A stretch of 60,593 nt of DNA, taken from an uncultured Ruminococcus sp. (lineage in GTDB: Bacteria; Bacillota; Clostridia; Oscillospirales; Ruminococcaceae). The stretch covers positions 1 through 60,593 of the forward strand of contig CALESG010000092.1 in the NCBI GenBank assembly GCA_937907215.1, in the 5' to 3' direction. Shown here piece by piece: positions 42,391-51,617 of the stretch; within the stretch, counting starts at the first letter, position 1, and the number at the start of each line of letters is the position of its first letter. Position numbers and translations under genes: made by a program. The notes under the pieces are model-generated. The model worked only from the letters and a program-made list of their open reading frames with translations, did no database searches and had not been told where the DNA came from.

Positions 42391-43353
42391 ATGAATACTT
42401 TCACTCAAAATCTTTCATTCAGTCTTAATGCAACAGTACCTATTTTTCTTTTGATGGTACTTGGCACTTTTTTTTACAAGGTCAAACTTTTAGATGACCA
42501 TTCAGTTAAAAAACTTAATCAATTTGTATTTAAAGCTCTTTTGCCTGCTCTTTTATTTAAAGATCTTTCAACTGCTGATATAAATAAATTATGGGATGCT
42601 GAATTTATGATTTTCTGTTTTGCTGCAACCATATGCTGTATAATAATAGCGATTCTTTTTTCGTTGTTAAGAAAAAATAAATCAGAGCGTGGAGAAATAA
42701 TACAAGCATCTTACCGCAGCAGTGCAGCAATTCTTGGAATGGCTTTTGTTACAAATATTTACGGCACGTCAACAATGGCTGTACCAATGATAATCGCTAC
42801 AGTTCCTTTATACAATGTTGTTGCTGTTACAGCACTTTCGATAACATCTCCAAATAATAATAAAGACAGAAGCAGAAAAGAAATTGTTCTAAAGACAATA
42901 AAAGAGGTGATTACTAATCCAATAATTTTAGGTATTGCTGTAGGATTATTGTGGGCAGTTCTTAAAATACCTCAGCCTGAAATATTCTCAAAGACCGTTT
43001 CTTATCTTGCTGCTACAGCAACGCCGCTTTCACTAATAGCACTGGGAGCATCATTTAAACTTCAAGATGTAAAAGGAAATACACTTATATCAGTCGGCGT
43101 TGCCGCTTTGAAACTTGTAGTTTTTTGTGCAATATTTCTTCCTATTGCAATATTGCTTGGATTTAGAGATGAAAAAATAATATCTATTCTTGTAATGCTT
43201 GGAAGTGCTACTACAGGAAGCTGTTTTGTAATGGCGAAAAACTTTGGGCATAAAGGCACAATAACCGCTTGTACAGTAATGCTTACTACATTGCTCAGTG
43301 CATTTACACTTACTACATGGCTTTTTATTTTAAAGATGTTTAATTATATTTAA
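42391..43353 (+). CDS. AEC family (auxin efflux carrier-like) transporter
   Basis: A 320-residue membrane protein with about ten helices in two repeats. The start SLNATVPIFLLMVLGTFFYK and VKKLNQFVFKALLPALLF are typical of bacterial AEC permeases, as is TATPLSLIALGASFKL at the start of the second half. Bacterial members carry malate, malonate or other organic anions; the substrate here is open. Start: ATG at 42391 after a GGAAGAAGAGG stretch. A TATAAT box stands about 45 bases upstream without a clear -35. No strong terminator directly follows. Confidence 0.85.
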   Translation: MNTFTQNLSFSLNATVPIFLLMVLGTFFYKVKLLDDHSVKKLNQFVFKALLPALLFKDLSTADINKLWDAEFMIFCFAATICCIIIAILFSLLRKNKSERGEIIQASYRSSAAILGMAFVTNIYGTSTMAVPMIIATVPLYNVVAVTALSITSPNNNKDRSRKEIVLKTIKEVITNPIILGIAVGLLWAVLKIPQPEIFSKTVSYLAATATPLSLIALGASFKLQDVKGNTLISVGVAALKLVVFCAIFLPIAILLGFRDEKIISILVMLGSATTGSCFVMAKNFGHKGTITACTVMLTTLLSAFTLTTWLFILKMFNYI

Positions 43354-43411
43354 AAAAAGCTGCAATTTATACATTTGGCTTAAAATGCAACAATTTCTGC
43401 ATGATTTGTCA

Positions 43412-43440
43412 TTGATTATTTGAGTCATTTAAGTTATACT
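43412..43440 (+). promoter_or_regulatory. Orphan promoter upstream of a possible small RNA
   Basis: TTGATT (43412-43417), 17 bases, TATACT (43435-43440). No open frame with a ribosome binding site follows. Confidence 0.4.
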
Positions 43441-43446
43441 ATATAC

Positions 43447-43524
43447 AAAGTGGTTTAAGTAATTAAATCGTATAAACTCAAATACCGCAGGATCCGCAAC
43501 ATCTTGCGGTTTTCCCCTTTTTAT
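43447..43524 (+). ncRNA. Candidate small RNA, about 75 nt
   Basis: The stretch from the predicted start (about 43447) to a terminator contains no usable ORF. The terminator is CCGCA-G-GAT (43485-43493) paired with ATC-T-TGCGG (43501-43509), then TTTTCCCCTTTTT. Promoter, short body and terminator together suggest a small transcript. It could instead be the distant 3' end of the AEC transporter mRNA. Confidence 0.3.
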
Positions 43525-43546
43525 TAAGAAATTTTAAAAACGCATT

Positions 43547-43590
43547 AGGAAATGCCCTTGATTTATTTAATAATCAAGGGCATTATGTTT
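43547..43590 (-). terminator. Terminator of the GH1 gene
   Basis: AATGCCCTTGAT pairs perfectly with ATCAAGGGCATT around an AT loop, just after the stop of the minus-strand gene. Confidence 0.7.
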
Positions 43591-43615
43591 ATTGTTTTAA
43601 TTTTTATAAATAAGA

Positions 43616-44974
43616 TTATTTCAAATTATCACCGTTAGTTTTTATAACATCGCTGTAGAAATATGCTGAATCTTTAATGGTTCTCTTTTGAGTTTCATAG
43701 TCTACATGAACTATTCCAAATCTTTCGCTATAGCCATAAGCCCATTCAAAATTATCAAGCAGTGACCAGAGGAAATAACCTCTTACATCTACGCCTTCTT
43801 CAACGGCTTTTTTAAGTCCGCTTAAGTAACCATTAAGATAATTTATTCTACTTTCATCATGAACTTTTCCATCAGCAGCTATAGTATCAAGACATGACTT
43901 TCCGTTTTCACTTATAATAAGTGGCTTTTTGTATCGTTCTGTTATAAATTTAGAACCCCAATATATGCAGTCGTGAGTAACAGGCCAGTTATGCGGTGCG
44001 TTCTTAAATCCGCCCGGATCTTTTACAAGTTCGATTTTGCCGCTTTTTCCGGATACTGTCATACCCCAGTAAATATTGTGACCCAAAAATTCTATTGGCT
44101 GACTGATAAGTTTCATATCACTTTCAGTTATTTTAGGCATATATTGCTCACAAAATTCCATCTCACGTTCTGGATATTTTCCAAATATAATAGGGTCACT
44201 GTACCAGCTAATACTGCTTGGAGCAAATGATGGATCGTCAAATTCAAACATTGAACGGCGTGCAGCGTCTATATCCTCTGCGGAATTTGTTTCAGGGATA
44301 TTCATACAGCCACATGGTGCATAACCGATATTAAGCTTTTGCTTGCCGAAAATTCTAAGTGCCGCCACTGCTGCACCGTGAGCCTTTAAAATATTGTGCA
44401 TAACTTCAAAAAGTTCCGGATCTGTAAGTTTTAATCCAGGTGCAAGTCCTCCTGATTGATAACCGAGTCCTACTATAACCTGCGGCTCATTTATTGTAAA
44501 GAAATTCTTTACTCTATCAGAAAAATTCATTGAAACTACTTGTGCATATTCTGCAAACCACTTTACGATGTCTGGATTTCTCCAGCCTCCTTTTTTATCA
44601 AGTGCAAGCGGAAGATCCCAATGATATAAAGTTATAAAAGGTTCGATGCCATTTTCAAGCAGACAATCTATAAGTTCGTTATAAAACTTTATTCCGGAAT
44701 AATTTATTCTTCCTGTTCCTTCTGGAAGTATTCTTGACCAGCTTATGGAAAATCTATACGCTTTAATGCCAAGCTTTTTCATAATAGCTATATCTTCTTT
44801 AAAAAGGTGATAATGGTCGCAAGCAATTTCACCGTTATCATCGTTTAAAATATTTCCATGTATTTTGCAAAATGTATCAAATATATTAAGACCTTTTCCA
44901 TCTTCATTGTAGGCACCCTCAATCTGATACGCAGCGGTAGCTGTACCCCAAATAAAATTCTTATTAAAACTCAT
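43616..44974 (-). CDS. GH1 family beta-glucosidase / 6-phospho-beta-glucosidase
   Basis: A 452-residue cytosolic glycosidase without signal peptide. The start NFIWGTATAAYQIEGAYNEDGKG is the GH1 signature; the acid/base is in FFTINEPQV and the nucleophile in LIISENGKS. GYFLWSLLDNFEWAYGYSERFG is typical of beta-glucosidases acting on unphosphorylated sugars. It would split cellobiose or other beta-glucosides taken up after cellulose breakdown, in keeping with the cellulase at the window start. Start: ATG at 44974 with AAGGAG upstream. It stands 39 bases after the flavodiiron gene. Confidence 0.92.
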   Translation of the reverse strand: MSFNKNFIWGTATAAYQIEGAYNEDGKGLNIFDTFCKIHGNILNDDNGEIACDHYHLFKEDIAIMKKLGIKAYRFSISWSRILPEGTGRINYSGIKFYNELIDCLLENGIEPFITLYHWDLPLALDKKGGWRNPDIVKWFAEYAQVVSMNFSDRVKNFFTINEPQVIVGLGYQSGGLAPGLKLTDPELFEVMHNILKAHGAAVAALRIFGKQKLNIGYAPCGCMNIPETNSAEDIDAARRSMFEFDDPSFAPSSISWYSDPIIFGKYPEREMEFCEQYMPKITESDMKLISQPIEFLGHNIYWGMTVSGKSGKIELVKDPGGFKNAPHNWPVTHDCIYWGSKFITERYKKPLIISENGKSCLDTIAADGKVHDESRINYLNGYLSGLKKAVEEGVDVRGYFLWSLLDNFEWAYGYSERFGIVHVDYETQKRTIKDSAYFYSDVIKTNGDNLK

Positions 44975-45013
44975 TTTTTAAACTCCTTTTATTATAAAAT
45001 CATTATTATAAAA

Positions 45014-46171
45014 TCATTTTTTCAAAAGTTCATCAGCCAAGGCATCTATTTGTGCAAGATTTTCATCACTGACGGATGAAATTATTTTAACACCGTTTTC
45101 TGCAAATATTAAATTTTTAGAATTTTCAAGCATTTTCGCCATGACTTTAGCGGCGGTAGGTGCCCAGCTGCCATTTTCTATAAATGCAACTGTGCGGTTC
45201 TGATAATTCTTTTCTGTAAGGTGATTTATAAATTCCTTCATAAATGGGAAAATATCGCCGTTATAAGTTGTTGTGGCAAGAACAAGTTTATTATATTTGA
45301 ATGCATCTTCAACGGCTTCTGCCATATCACATCTTGCAAGGTCGAAAACAGATACCTTCGGGCAACCCTTTTCATTAAGTTTTTCTGCCAGAAGTTTTAC
45401 TGCTTTTTCAGTATTGCCATAAACAGATGTATATGTAATTACAATGCCTTCCTTTTCTGCTTCGTATGATGACCATGTGTTATAAAGTCCTATATAATAT
45501 TTAATATTCTCGCTAAGAACAGGACCGTGCAAAGGACATATAATATCTATATCAATTTTGGCTGCTTTTTTTAGAAGCATCTGCACCTGAACGCCGTATT
45601 TACCTACGATTCCAAAATAATAACGTCTTGCTTCACAAGCCCAATCTTCATCTGTATCGATTGCACCGAATTTACCAAATGCATCAGCAGAAAACAGTAC
45701 CTTATCAGTTCTGTCATATGAAACAATTACTTCCGGCCAATGAACCATTGGTGCAGTCATAAATGTAAGAGTATGCTTTCCAAGTTCAAGCGTATCATTT
45801 TCGCTTACAACGATTCTTCTGTCATTGTAATCAGTGCCAAAGAAGTTTTTCATCATTGTGAATGCTTTTAAAGAAGAAACGATTAAAGTATTTTTATAAA
45901 TATTCATGAAAGCTGCTATATTTGCAGAATGATCCGGTTCCATATGATGTATAATAAGATAATCTGGTTCTCTTTCATTTAAAATAGATTTAATATTTGC
46001 AAGCCATTCATCTGTGAAATTTTTGTCGACAGTATCCATGACCGCAATTTTTTCATCTGTAATGACATATGAATTATACGCCATACCATTTGGAATAATA
46101 TACTGTCCTTCAAAAAGGTCACTTTTGTGATCATTCACACCAACATAAAAAATGTCATTTGTAATTTTCAT
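45014..46171 (-). CDS. fprA: Flavodiiron protein (FprA family)
   Basis: Reduces oxygen or nitric oxide to water or N2O and protects anaerobes. The 385-residue protein has a beta-lactamase-like domain with the di-iron ligands HMEPDHS (His, Glu, Asp, His), a later His (MVHWPEV) and HGPVLS, then a flavodoxin domain (about 250-385) starting ITYTSVYGNTEKAV, which binds FMN. Start: ATG at 46171 after GGAGG. Its own promoter lies at 46274-46303. Whether it prefers O2 or NO cannot be told. Confidence 0.93.
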   Translation of the reverse strand: MKITNDIFYVGVNDHKSDLFEGQYIIPNGMAYNSYVITDEKIAVMDTVDKNFTDEWLANIKSILNEREPDYLIIHHMEPDHSANIAAFMNIYKNTLIVSSLKAFTMMKNFFGTDYNDRRIVVSENDTLELGKHTLTFMTAPMVHWPEVIVSYDRTDKVLFSADAFGKFGAIDTDEDWACEARRYYFGIVGKYGVQVQMLLKKAAKIDIDIICPLHGPVLSENIKYYIGLYNTWSSYEAEKEGIVITYTSVYGNTEKAVKLLAEKLNEKGCPKVSVFDLARCDMAEAVEDAFKYNKLVLATTTYNGDIFPFMKEFINHLTEKNYQNRTVAFIENGSWAPTAAKVMAKMLENSKNLIFAENGVKIISSVSDENLAQIDALADELLKK

Positions 46172-46273
46172 TGTTTTTTCCTCCGTTATGCTTAAATATA
46201 TTTTTTTAATATTTATGATATATTAACAGCTTCTGTTATTTATAATATATAATAAAATTATATTTTATTATAT

Positions 46274-46303
46274 ATTATACCGCATAATATCCTATAATGT
46301 CAA
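46274..46303 (-). promoter_or_regulatory. Promoter of fprA
   Basis: On the minus strand, TTGACA (46298-46303), 18 bases, TATAAT (46274-46279), followed by a leader of about 95 bases that is nearly all A and T. Confidence 0.6.
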
Positions 46304-46354
46304 TGAAGAAATTATATTTTTTGTTGAAATAAAACATTAGTTAAAGATAACAGC

Positions 46355-46400
46355 ATAAAACAGCAAAGGCTGTTGCAGATGAAATTTCCGCAACAGCCAC
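46355..46400 (-). terminator. Terminator of the double-adaptor efflux operon
   Basis: GGCTGTTGC (46368-46376) and GCAACAGCC (46390-46398), perfect 9-bp stem, T-rich on the minus strand. Confidence 0.7.
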
Positions 46401-46407
46401 TAAGTTT

Positions 46408-47667
46408 TTATTCATAACGCAAAGCGTCTATAGGATTAAGATTGGATGCTTTTACAGATGGGATAAGACCGAAAACAATACCAACTATCATTGAGAATAT
46501 TACAGAAACTACAATGGATAGTGAACTTATTGATACAGGAACGGAAGCTATTTTTGAAATAAGCTGTGCAAGACCTATGCCAATTCCAACACCGATAATG
46601 CCTCCGATACTTGTAAGTACAGATGCTTCTGTAAGAAATTGTATCAATATGCGTCTTTTTTTAGCGCCTAAAGCTTTTTTAAGACCAATCTCACGTGTAC
46701 GCTCGGTAACAGATACCAGCATGATATTCATTACGCCTATACCTCCTACAAGCAGTGAGATACTTGCGATCCATATGAGCATAGTATTTGTAGAAGAACT
46801 CAAATCCTGCAAAGATTTTGCCTGACCTAAAATATCTTCGCTTTGATATTTTACCTGATTTTCACTATCGTCTGTTATTTGAATTGTAGTATTTAAAATA
46901 TCAGAAACCTTTTTGCCTACTGTAGGCATACTATCCGTATCTACTGCCTTGGCAAGGCAGCTTTCCGGTTCATCATATTTATATGCTACAGACCATGATT
47001 CACTTGGAATAAACATTTTTCCGCTTGAGCTTTGCATATATGTCCAGTAGTCTTCTTCTGAATTTATAACGGGTTCAAATGGATTGGATTCTATTGCAAT
47101 ACCAATTACTACAAAAGGTTCGGTTCCAATATCAATAGTTTGACCTATTGGATCTTCAGATGAAAACAAACTCTTTACAGCTGTGCTGTCAAGTATTACA
47201 ACTTTTGCACTATTGTTATATTCGTTGCTGGTAAAGCCTCTGCCTTTTTGTATTTGGTATCCTGCTGTGTCAAAATAATTGCTGTCGACTCCAAACATTG
47301 CGCCATCGAACTGATTCTTTTTGTAATAAACATTATCACAATAAGTACGTGTACGATAAAATGAAACTGATTCGATTTCATCGAATTCAGATATTTGCTT
47401 TTTAATATCATCAGATACCACCTGAACACCATCTGGAGTGTCTTGATATGAAAAATCATAAGGATAATCATTTTGATAAAGCTGTACTGCAACTGCATTG
47501 TTTCCCGAACCAATGAGATTGTTTTTTATCTGCTCATTAGTACCTTTAATAGTAGAAACAATGGCAATAATTGCTGCAATTCCTATTATAATACCAAGCA
47601 TAGTAAGAATTGAACGTACTTTGTGTGAGAGAATTCCTTGCAAGGATAAACGTATATTTTCCAGCAT
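46408..47667 (-). CDS. MacB-type ABC permease
   Basis: A 419-residue permease. A first helix (about 17-40: ILTMLGIIIGIAAIIAIVS), an extracellular MacB periplasmic-type domain (about 45-280) and three helices at the C-terminus with TERTREIGLKKALGAKKRRILIQFLTE, the ATPase-coupling segment. The domain order is that of MacB without its ATPase, which is encoded separately (49429-50139). Last gene of the operon, 13 bases after adaptor 2. Such systems export macrolides, peptides or lipoproteins. Confidence 0.9.
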   Translation of the reverse strand: MLENIRLSLQGILSHKVRSILTMLGIIIGIAAIIAIVSTIKGTNEQIKNNLIGSGNNAVAVQLYQNDYPYDFSYQDTPDGVQVVSDDIKKQISEFDEIESVSFYRTRTYCDNVYYKKNQFDGAMFGVDSNYFDTAGYQIQKGRGFTSNEYNNSAKVVILDSTAVKSLFSSEDPIGQTIDIGTEPFVVIGIAIESNPFEPVINSEEDYWTYMQSSSGKMFIPSESWSVAYKYDEPESCLAKAVDTDSMPTVGKKVSDILNTTIQITDDSENQVKYQSEDILGQAKSLQDLSSSTNTMLIWIASISLLVGGIGVMNIMLVSVTERTREIGLKKALGAKKRRILIQFLTEASVLTSIGGIIGVGIGIGLAQLISKIASVPVSISSLSIVVSVIFSMIVGIVFGLIPSVKASNLNPIDALRYE

Positions 47668-47680
47668 ATGTCATATCTCC

Positions 47681-49432
47681 TTAATAAGATGTATCGTTTT
47701 TCTTTTTGACAACTGCACCTTCAGTTACATATTTTCCATAAGGGAAACAAATGTGATCAGACTCACTCAGACCAGAAATCACCTCGATAGAATAACCACC
47801 ATAAATAATTTTTCCTGTCTGAATGATTTGTTTTTCAAGTTTTCCGTCCTTGGATTCTTTCATAACATAGTACTGGCCGTCTTCTTGTCTTACATAGCTA
47901 AGAGGAATATAGAAATTATTGTTTGAAACTTCACCTGAGAATGTTATACTTATATAATTTCCAACAGTAAGATCACATTCATCTTCCACTATTGCACGAA
48001 ATGGATAAAGGCTGCTGTTTGGATTTTGTCCATAGTCCTGAGAACCATCGTAAGATGTTGGTACATTGCCTACTTCTGTTACACGTGCAGATACCATTTC
48101 ACCTGTATCCCATGAACTTACATTTATAATTGTTCCGGGTTTGATTTCATCAAGATACATTTCACTTGCATTGCCTTGAATCATAACGCTTCCTTCACCA
48201 CGTACAACAATATAAGGTTCATTTATTTCAAGTTCTTCAACGGATTTTGCAACCTTTGATACAACGCCGTCAATTTTAGAAAGTTCTTGCGGATTTTTTT
48301 GTTTTTCAAGTGCAGCATCATATTCGATTTTAGCCTTTTTCACTTCAATTTCCATAGAATGGATCTCTAATTCTTGCTGTGAAATTTTATATTGCAATTC
48401 TGAACGTGAGTACATATAATCTTCAGATTCGTTTTTAGATGCTAGTGGTTTTATTTCAGATAAAGGATTTATAAATGCCACTGGCTGTATTAAATCATCC
48501 GGAGATGTTTCATCTGTATTGTCTGTATTTTCCGTATTTTCTGTATTATCTGTTGATGGTTCTGTAGTTTCTTCTGTTGGTGGTTCTGTAGGCTCATCAG
48601 TGTTTATACCTGCTGGGTCATAATCAAAAGAGCCGCCTACTTGGACTATTCCATACCATGTTCCATTGCCGCTTATTTGTACACCGCCATCTTCTGTAAG
48701 TGTTATATGTTCTCCGAGTGTCCAATCTGCAAATGGAATTCCGGATAATGAATCGGCAGATATGATCCAAGCGTAAACTGCATATCCGGTTTCATCATAA
48801 ACAACAAATACTGCTCTGCTGTTAGTATTGCTAATTTGCTCAAGAACGCTTGTGCGTACAACAGTACTTTCACTGCACGCAAACTGATATGGTGAATTAG
48901 AACTTCCGTCGCCTGCTGCTGCTTCCGAAACATCTTTTACTTCTGATAGAATATTTGATGGCATATCAGGTTCTCCAAAATCATCCGGTTCAAAAAAGTC
49001 ATCATCAAAATCAGGCATTTCTTCTGATGGACGAAGATTTTTAAGCTTTTCCAGTTCTCTTTCAGCCTGACGCACATGATCTTCAGCCAAAGCAAGACTT
49101 GTCTTTTTTTGTGCTACTTCAAGTTCAACAGCCATCATATCATAATCAAGCAAAGGCGTACCTTTTTTTACAATATCGCCTTCTTTTACAAGAACTCTTT
49201 CGACAAGCTGATCGTTTGATAAAATAACGCTGTGGTTATTGCTGGCTGAAACTATACCATCCATGTATATTTCATCGCCCCAGTATTGTTCCATAATATT
49301 GGAAACAGGAATGACTTCTACTTTGTGTTTTTTAGACTGGTTTGCACGATAGAACATTGCACCGCCTGTTACACCGCCCGCAGCAACTACAAGGCAAACA
49401 GCAGCTGTAAGTATTCTTTTGCCTTTTGTCAT
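47681..49432 (-). CDS. Membrane fusion protein (MacA/HlyD-like) with large insert, adaptor 2
   Basis: A 583-residue adaptor anchored by one N-terminal helix (about 8-28). The first biotinyl-lipoyl half (VKEGDIVKKGTPLLDYD) and alpha-hairpin helix come early, then residues about 135-345 are an insertion holding an unknown globular region and a Thr/Glu/Pro-rich linker. The second hairpin helix, lipoyl half (DGVVSKVAKSVEEL) and beta-barrel (about 420-583) follow. The ATG overlaps the stop of the ATPase gene (ATGA at 49429-49432). The insert splits the coiled-coil hairpin, which is unusual for the family. Confidence 0.82.
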   Translation of the reverse strand: MTKGKRILTAAVCLVVAAGGVTGGAMFYRANQSKKHKVEVIPVSNIMEQYWGDEIYMDGIVSASNNHSVILSNDQLVERVLVKEGDIVKKGTPLLDYDMMAVELEVAQKKTSLALAEDHVRQAERELEKLKNLRPSEEMPDFDDDFFEPDDFGEPDMPSNILSEVKDVSEAAAGDGSSNSPYQFACSESTVVRTSVLEQISNTNSRAVFVVYDETGYAVYAWIISADSLSGIPFADWTLGEHITLTEDGGVQISGNGTWYGIVQVGGSFDYDPAGINTDEPTEPPTEETTEPSTDNTENTENTDNTDETSPDDLIQPVAFINPLSEIKPLASKNESEDYMYSRSELQYKISQQELEIHSMEIEVKKAKIEYDAALEKQKNPQELSKIDGVVSKVAKSVEELEINEPYIVVRGEGSVMIQGNASEMYLDEIKPGTIINVSSWDTGEMVSARVTEVGNVPTSYDGSQDYGQNPNSSLYPFRAIVEDECDLTVGNYISITFSGEVSNNNFYIPLSYVRQEDGQYYVMKESKDGKLEKQIIQTGKIIYGGYSIEVISGLSESDHICFPYGKYVTEGAVVKKKNDTSY

Positions 49433-50139
49433 AATACATTGTCCTCCTGCTTTGAATCTTTTTCAGTAAATCCGCTTTGTTCCAGTCTGCCATCACGTAT
49501 GGTTACGATCCTGCCGGCATGATTTGCAATTTCATGTTCATGTGTGATCATTACAATTGTTACACCTTCGCTGTTAAGCTCGTGAAAAAGTTTCATTACC
49601 TGTTCTCCGGAATTTGTATCAAGTGCACCTGTAGGTTCATCGGCAAGCAGCATTCGTGGGTGAGTAACCATAGCACGGGCAATAGCAACTCTTTGCTTTT
49701 GACCGCCGGATAATTGTGTAGGTTTAAAGCTCATTCGTTCTTCCAGTCCTACACGAACAAGCATCTCTTTTGCTCTTTCTGTGCGTTCTTTCTTTTTTAC
49801 ACCTGCATATAAAAGCGGCAGTGCAACATTTTCAACTATAGATTGACGTGGAAGCAGATTAAAATTTTGGAAAACAAATCCTATCTTTTTATTTCTAATA
49901 ACAGAAAGCTGATTATCCGTACATTTTCCAACATCTTGTCCGTCAAATTTATATAATCCGGAAGTCTGCAAATCAAGAAGACCTATAATATTCATAAGTG
50001 TTGATTTACCTGAACCAGATGGTCCCATAATTGCCAGATACTCGCCTTCATCAACATTTAAGCTTATATCAAATAGTACAGGAACAGCATCTTTTCCTTG
50101 ATAATATGATTTACAAATATTATTAAGTTCAATTAACAT
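49429..50139 (-). CDS. ABC ATPase of the MacAB-like efflux operon
   Basis: A 236-residue ATPase with Walker A GPSGSGKST, Q-loop FVFQNFNLLPRQ, signature LSGGQKQRV and Walker B MLLADEPTGALD, all of the MacB/LolD class. It overlaps the upstream adaptor 1 gene by 11 bases and the downstream adaptor 2 gene by 4 bases, so the four genes are coupled. It powers the permease at 46408-47667. Confidence 0.93.
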   Translation of the reverse strand: MLIELNNICKSYYQGKDAVPVLFDISLNVDEGEYLAIMGPSGSGKSTLMNIIGLLDLQTSGLYKFDGQDVGKCTDNQLSVIRNKKIGFVFQNFNLLPRQSIVENVALPLLYAGVKKKERTERAKEMLVRVGLEERMSFKPTQLSGGQKQRVAIARAMVTHPRMLLADEPTGALDTNSGEQVMKLFHELNSEGVTIVMITHEHEIANHAGRIVTIRDGRLEQSGFTEKDSKQEDNVL

Positions 50140-51502
50140 CTACAGCACCGCCCTTCACATCTACACCAGAATATGCATCTAAAGGAACGTCATTTTCAAT
50201 ATCTTCATCTACTACAGGCATATCACCATCTTCTATTGGCATATCGCCGTCTTCCATTGGCATATCATCATCTATTGCAGGCATGTCGATAGGCTCTCCA
50301 TTGTTTTCATTATTAACAATGTCTTCTTCATTTTCTGTAGTACGCATACCTTCTTTGTAAGAATCAGATGGAAATGCTATTTTGTCGTCTTCATCAATAC
50401 CACTTATTATTTCGCAATCGCCCATAATATCATCACTTTGACCGATTTCTATTTTTCTCTTTTCAAGTTTATTTCCCGAACCTTCTGCCCAGACATAACA
50501 AGTGTCGTCTTCATCAGTAATAATATAATCAGAGTAAAGCCATATGCCGTCCTTTTTAATAGTGCTGCCTTGATCTGGAGTGACAAGAATATGCTGTCCG
50601 AGCATAAGACCATCGCTGGAATCAAGTGTTACATAAAACGGATATTTTGATGCTGTTGTCATTTCGTCATCTGAACCATTACCATAATAAAAATTATCAT
50701 TATTTTTGCTTTCGGCTTCGGAACCTATTGAAGTAATAGAACCCGTCCATATGCTATCATCTACACGAGAATGAACCTGAACTTCTTGTTCTGTGTGTAT
50801 AAACTGCATATTTTGTTCACTTATAGTGCATTTAACACGAAAATCTCCGTCAGACATGATTTTCATAAGTACATTGCTGCCATCTGACTGAAGTTGTTCT
50901 ACAGTTTTAAGTGATTGTACAGTTCCTGAAATCTCAGCCTTTACAGTAGCATTTTTAATTGTTTTTTTCAGTTTTTCAAGTTCAATTTCTTTTGTTTTTA
51001 TATCATATTTATTTTTATCTATATCTGTTTGAAGTGATTGAATTTGAGTTGTATATGTAAGCTGATCATCGGCATCTGCATAATATTTTTCATTTTCAAG
51101 CTGCTCTATTTCCTGCTGACTTGAATTTATTTCATTATTCATTCTTTCAATTTCAACTTCACCTTGTTGAAGTTCAAGCTGCATTGATTCAATATCATAT
51201 TTAAATAGGGGATCTCCCACTTTTACATGATCGCCTTCTTCTACAGATATTTCGGAAATGACTTTATTAGAAAGGTCAACTTTTATATCTTTTACTTCCT
51301 GAGGTTCAACGATTCCTGAAAACTGCATATTTGAAACACTAGAAACAGCAGTATTTATTTCGGAAACAGAACATACATAAGCCAAACCGTCAGAATCTTT
51401 TGTTCCGCTGCCATGTTTCCAGACCAAAACACCACAGACTGCTACAGCCACAGCAGTAATTCCCGAAACAGTTCCTATTATTATTTTTTTGGATTTACCC
51501 AT
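50129..51502 (-). CDS. Membrane fusion protein (MacA/HlyD-like) with acidic repeat tail, adaptor 1
   Basis: A 457-residue adaptor with one N-terminal helix (about 7-28). The lipoyl halves (VEEGDHVKVGDPLFKYD and TVKAEISGTVQSL) flank a long coiled-coil hairpin (about 95-190, rich in Glu, Gln, Lys and Leu). A beta-barrel follows (about 230-380). The last 60 residues are a tail of acidic repeats (MPMEDGD, MPIEDGD, MPVVDED). Start: ATG at 51502 after AGGAGG. First gene of the operon; a candidate operator lies at its promoter. Confidence 0.85.
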   Translation of the reverse strand: MGKSKKIIIGTVSGITAVAVAVCGVLVWKHGSGTKDSDGLAYVCSVSEINTAVSSVSNMQFSGIVEPQEVKDIKVDLSNKVISEISVEEGDHVKVGDPLFKYDIESMQLELQQGEVEIERMNNEINSSQQEIEQLENEKYYADADDQLTYTTQIQSLQTDIDKNKYDIKTKEIELEKLKKTIKNATVKAEISGTVQSLKTVEQLQSDGSNVLMKIMSDGDFRVKCTISEQNMQFIHTEQEVQVHSRVDDSIWTGSITSIGSEAESKNNDNFYYGNGSDDEMTTASKYPFYVTLDSSDGLMLGQHILVTPDQGSTIKKDGIWLYSDYIITDEDDTCYVWAEGSGNKLEKRKIEIGQSDDIMGDCEIISGIDEDDKIAFPSDSYKEGMRTTENEEDIVNNENNGEPIDMPAIDDDMPMEDGDMPIEDGDMPVVDEDIENDVPLDAYSGVDVKGGAVDVN

Positions 51503-51555
51503 TGTTCTTCCTCCTGATGTAAAGTGAAATAATATTATAATAATCATGCTTTTAT

Positions 51556-51578
51556 GTGTTGTATGCATGATACAACAC
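51556..51578. promoter_or_regulatory. Candidate repressor operator of the efflux operon
   Basis: GTGTTGTAT (51556-51564), GCATG, ATACAACAC (51570-51578): perfect 9-bp arms. It lies just downstream of the predicted transcription start, where a bound repressor would block. No regulator gene is adjacent. Confidence 0.55.
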
Positions 51579-51588
51579 TATATTATCA

Positions 51589-51617
51589 AGTGTAGCACAT
51601 TTATTTTTGTTTGTCAA
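51589..51617 (-). promoter_or_regulatory. Promoter of the double-adaptor efflux operon
   Basis: On the minus strand, TTGACA (51612-51617), 17 bases, TACACT (51589-51594). Confidence 0.65.
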
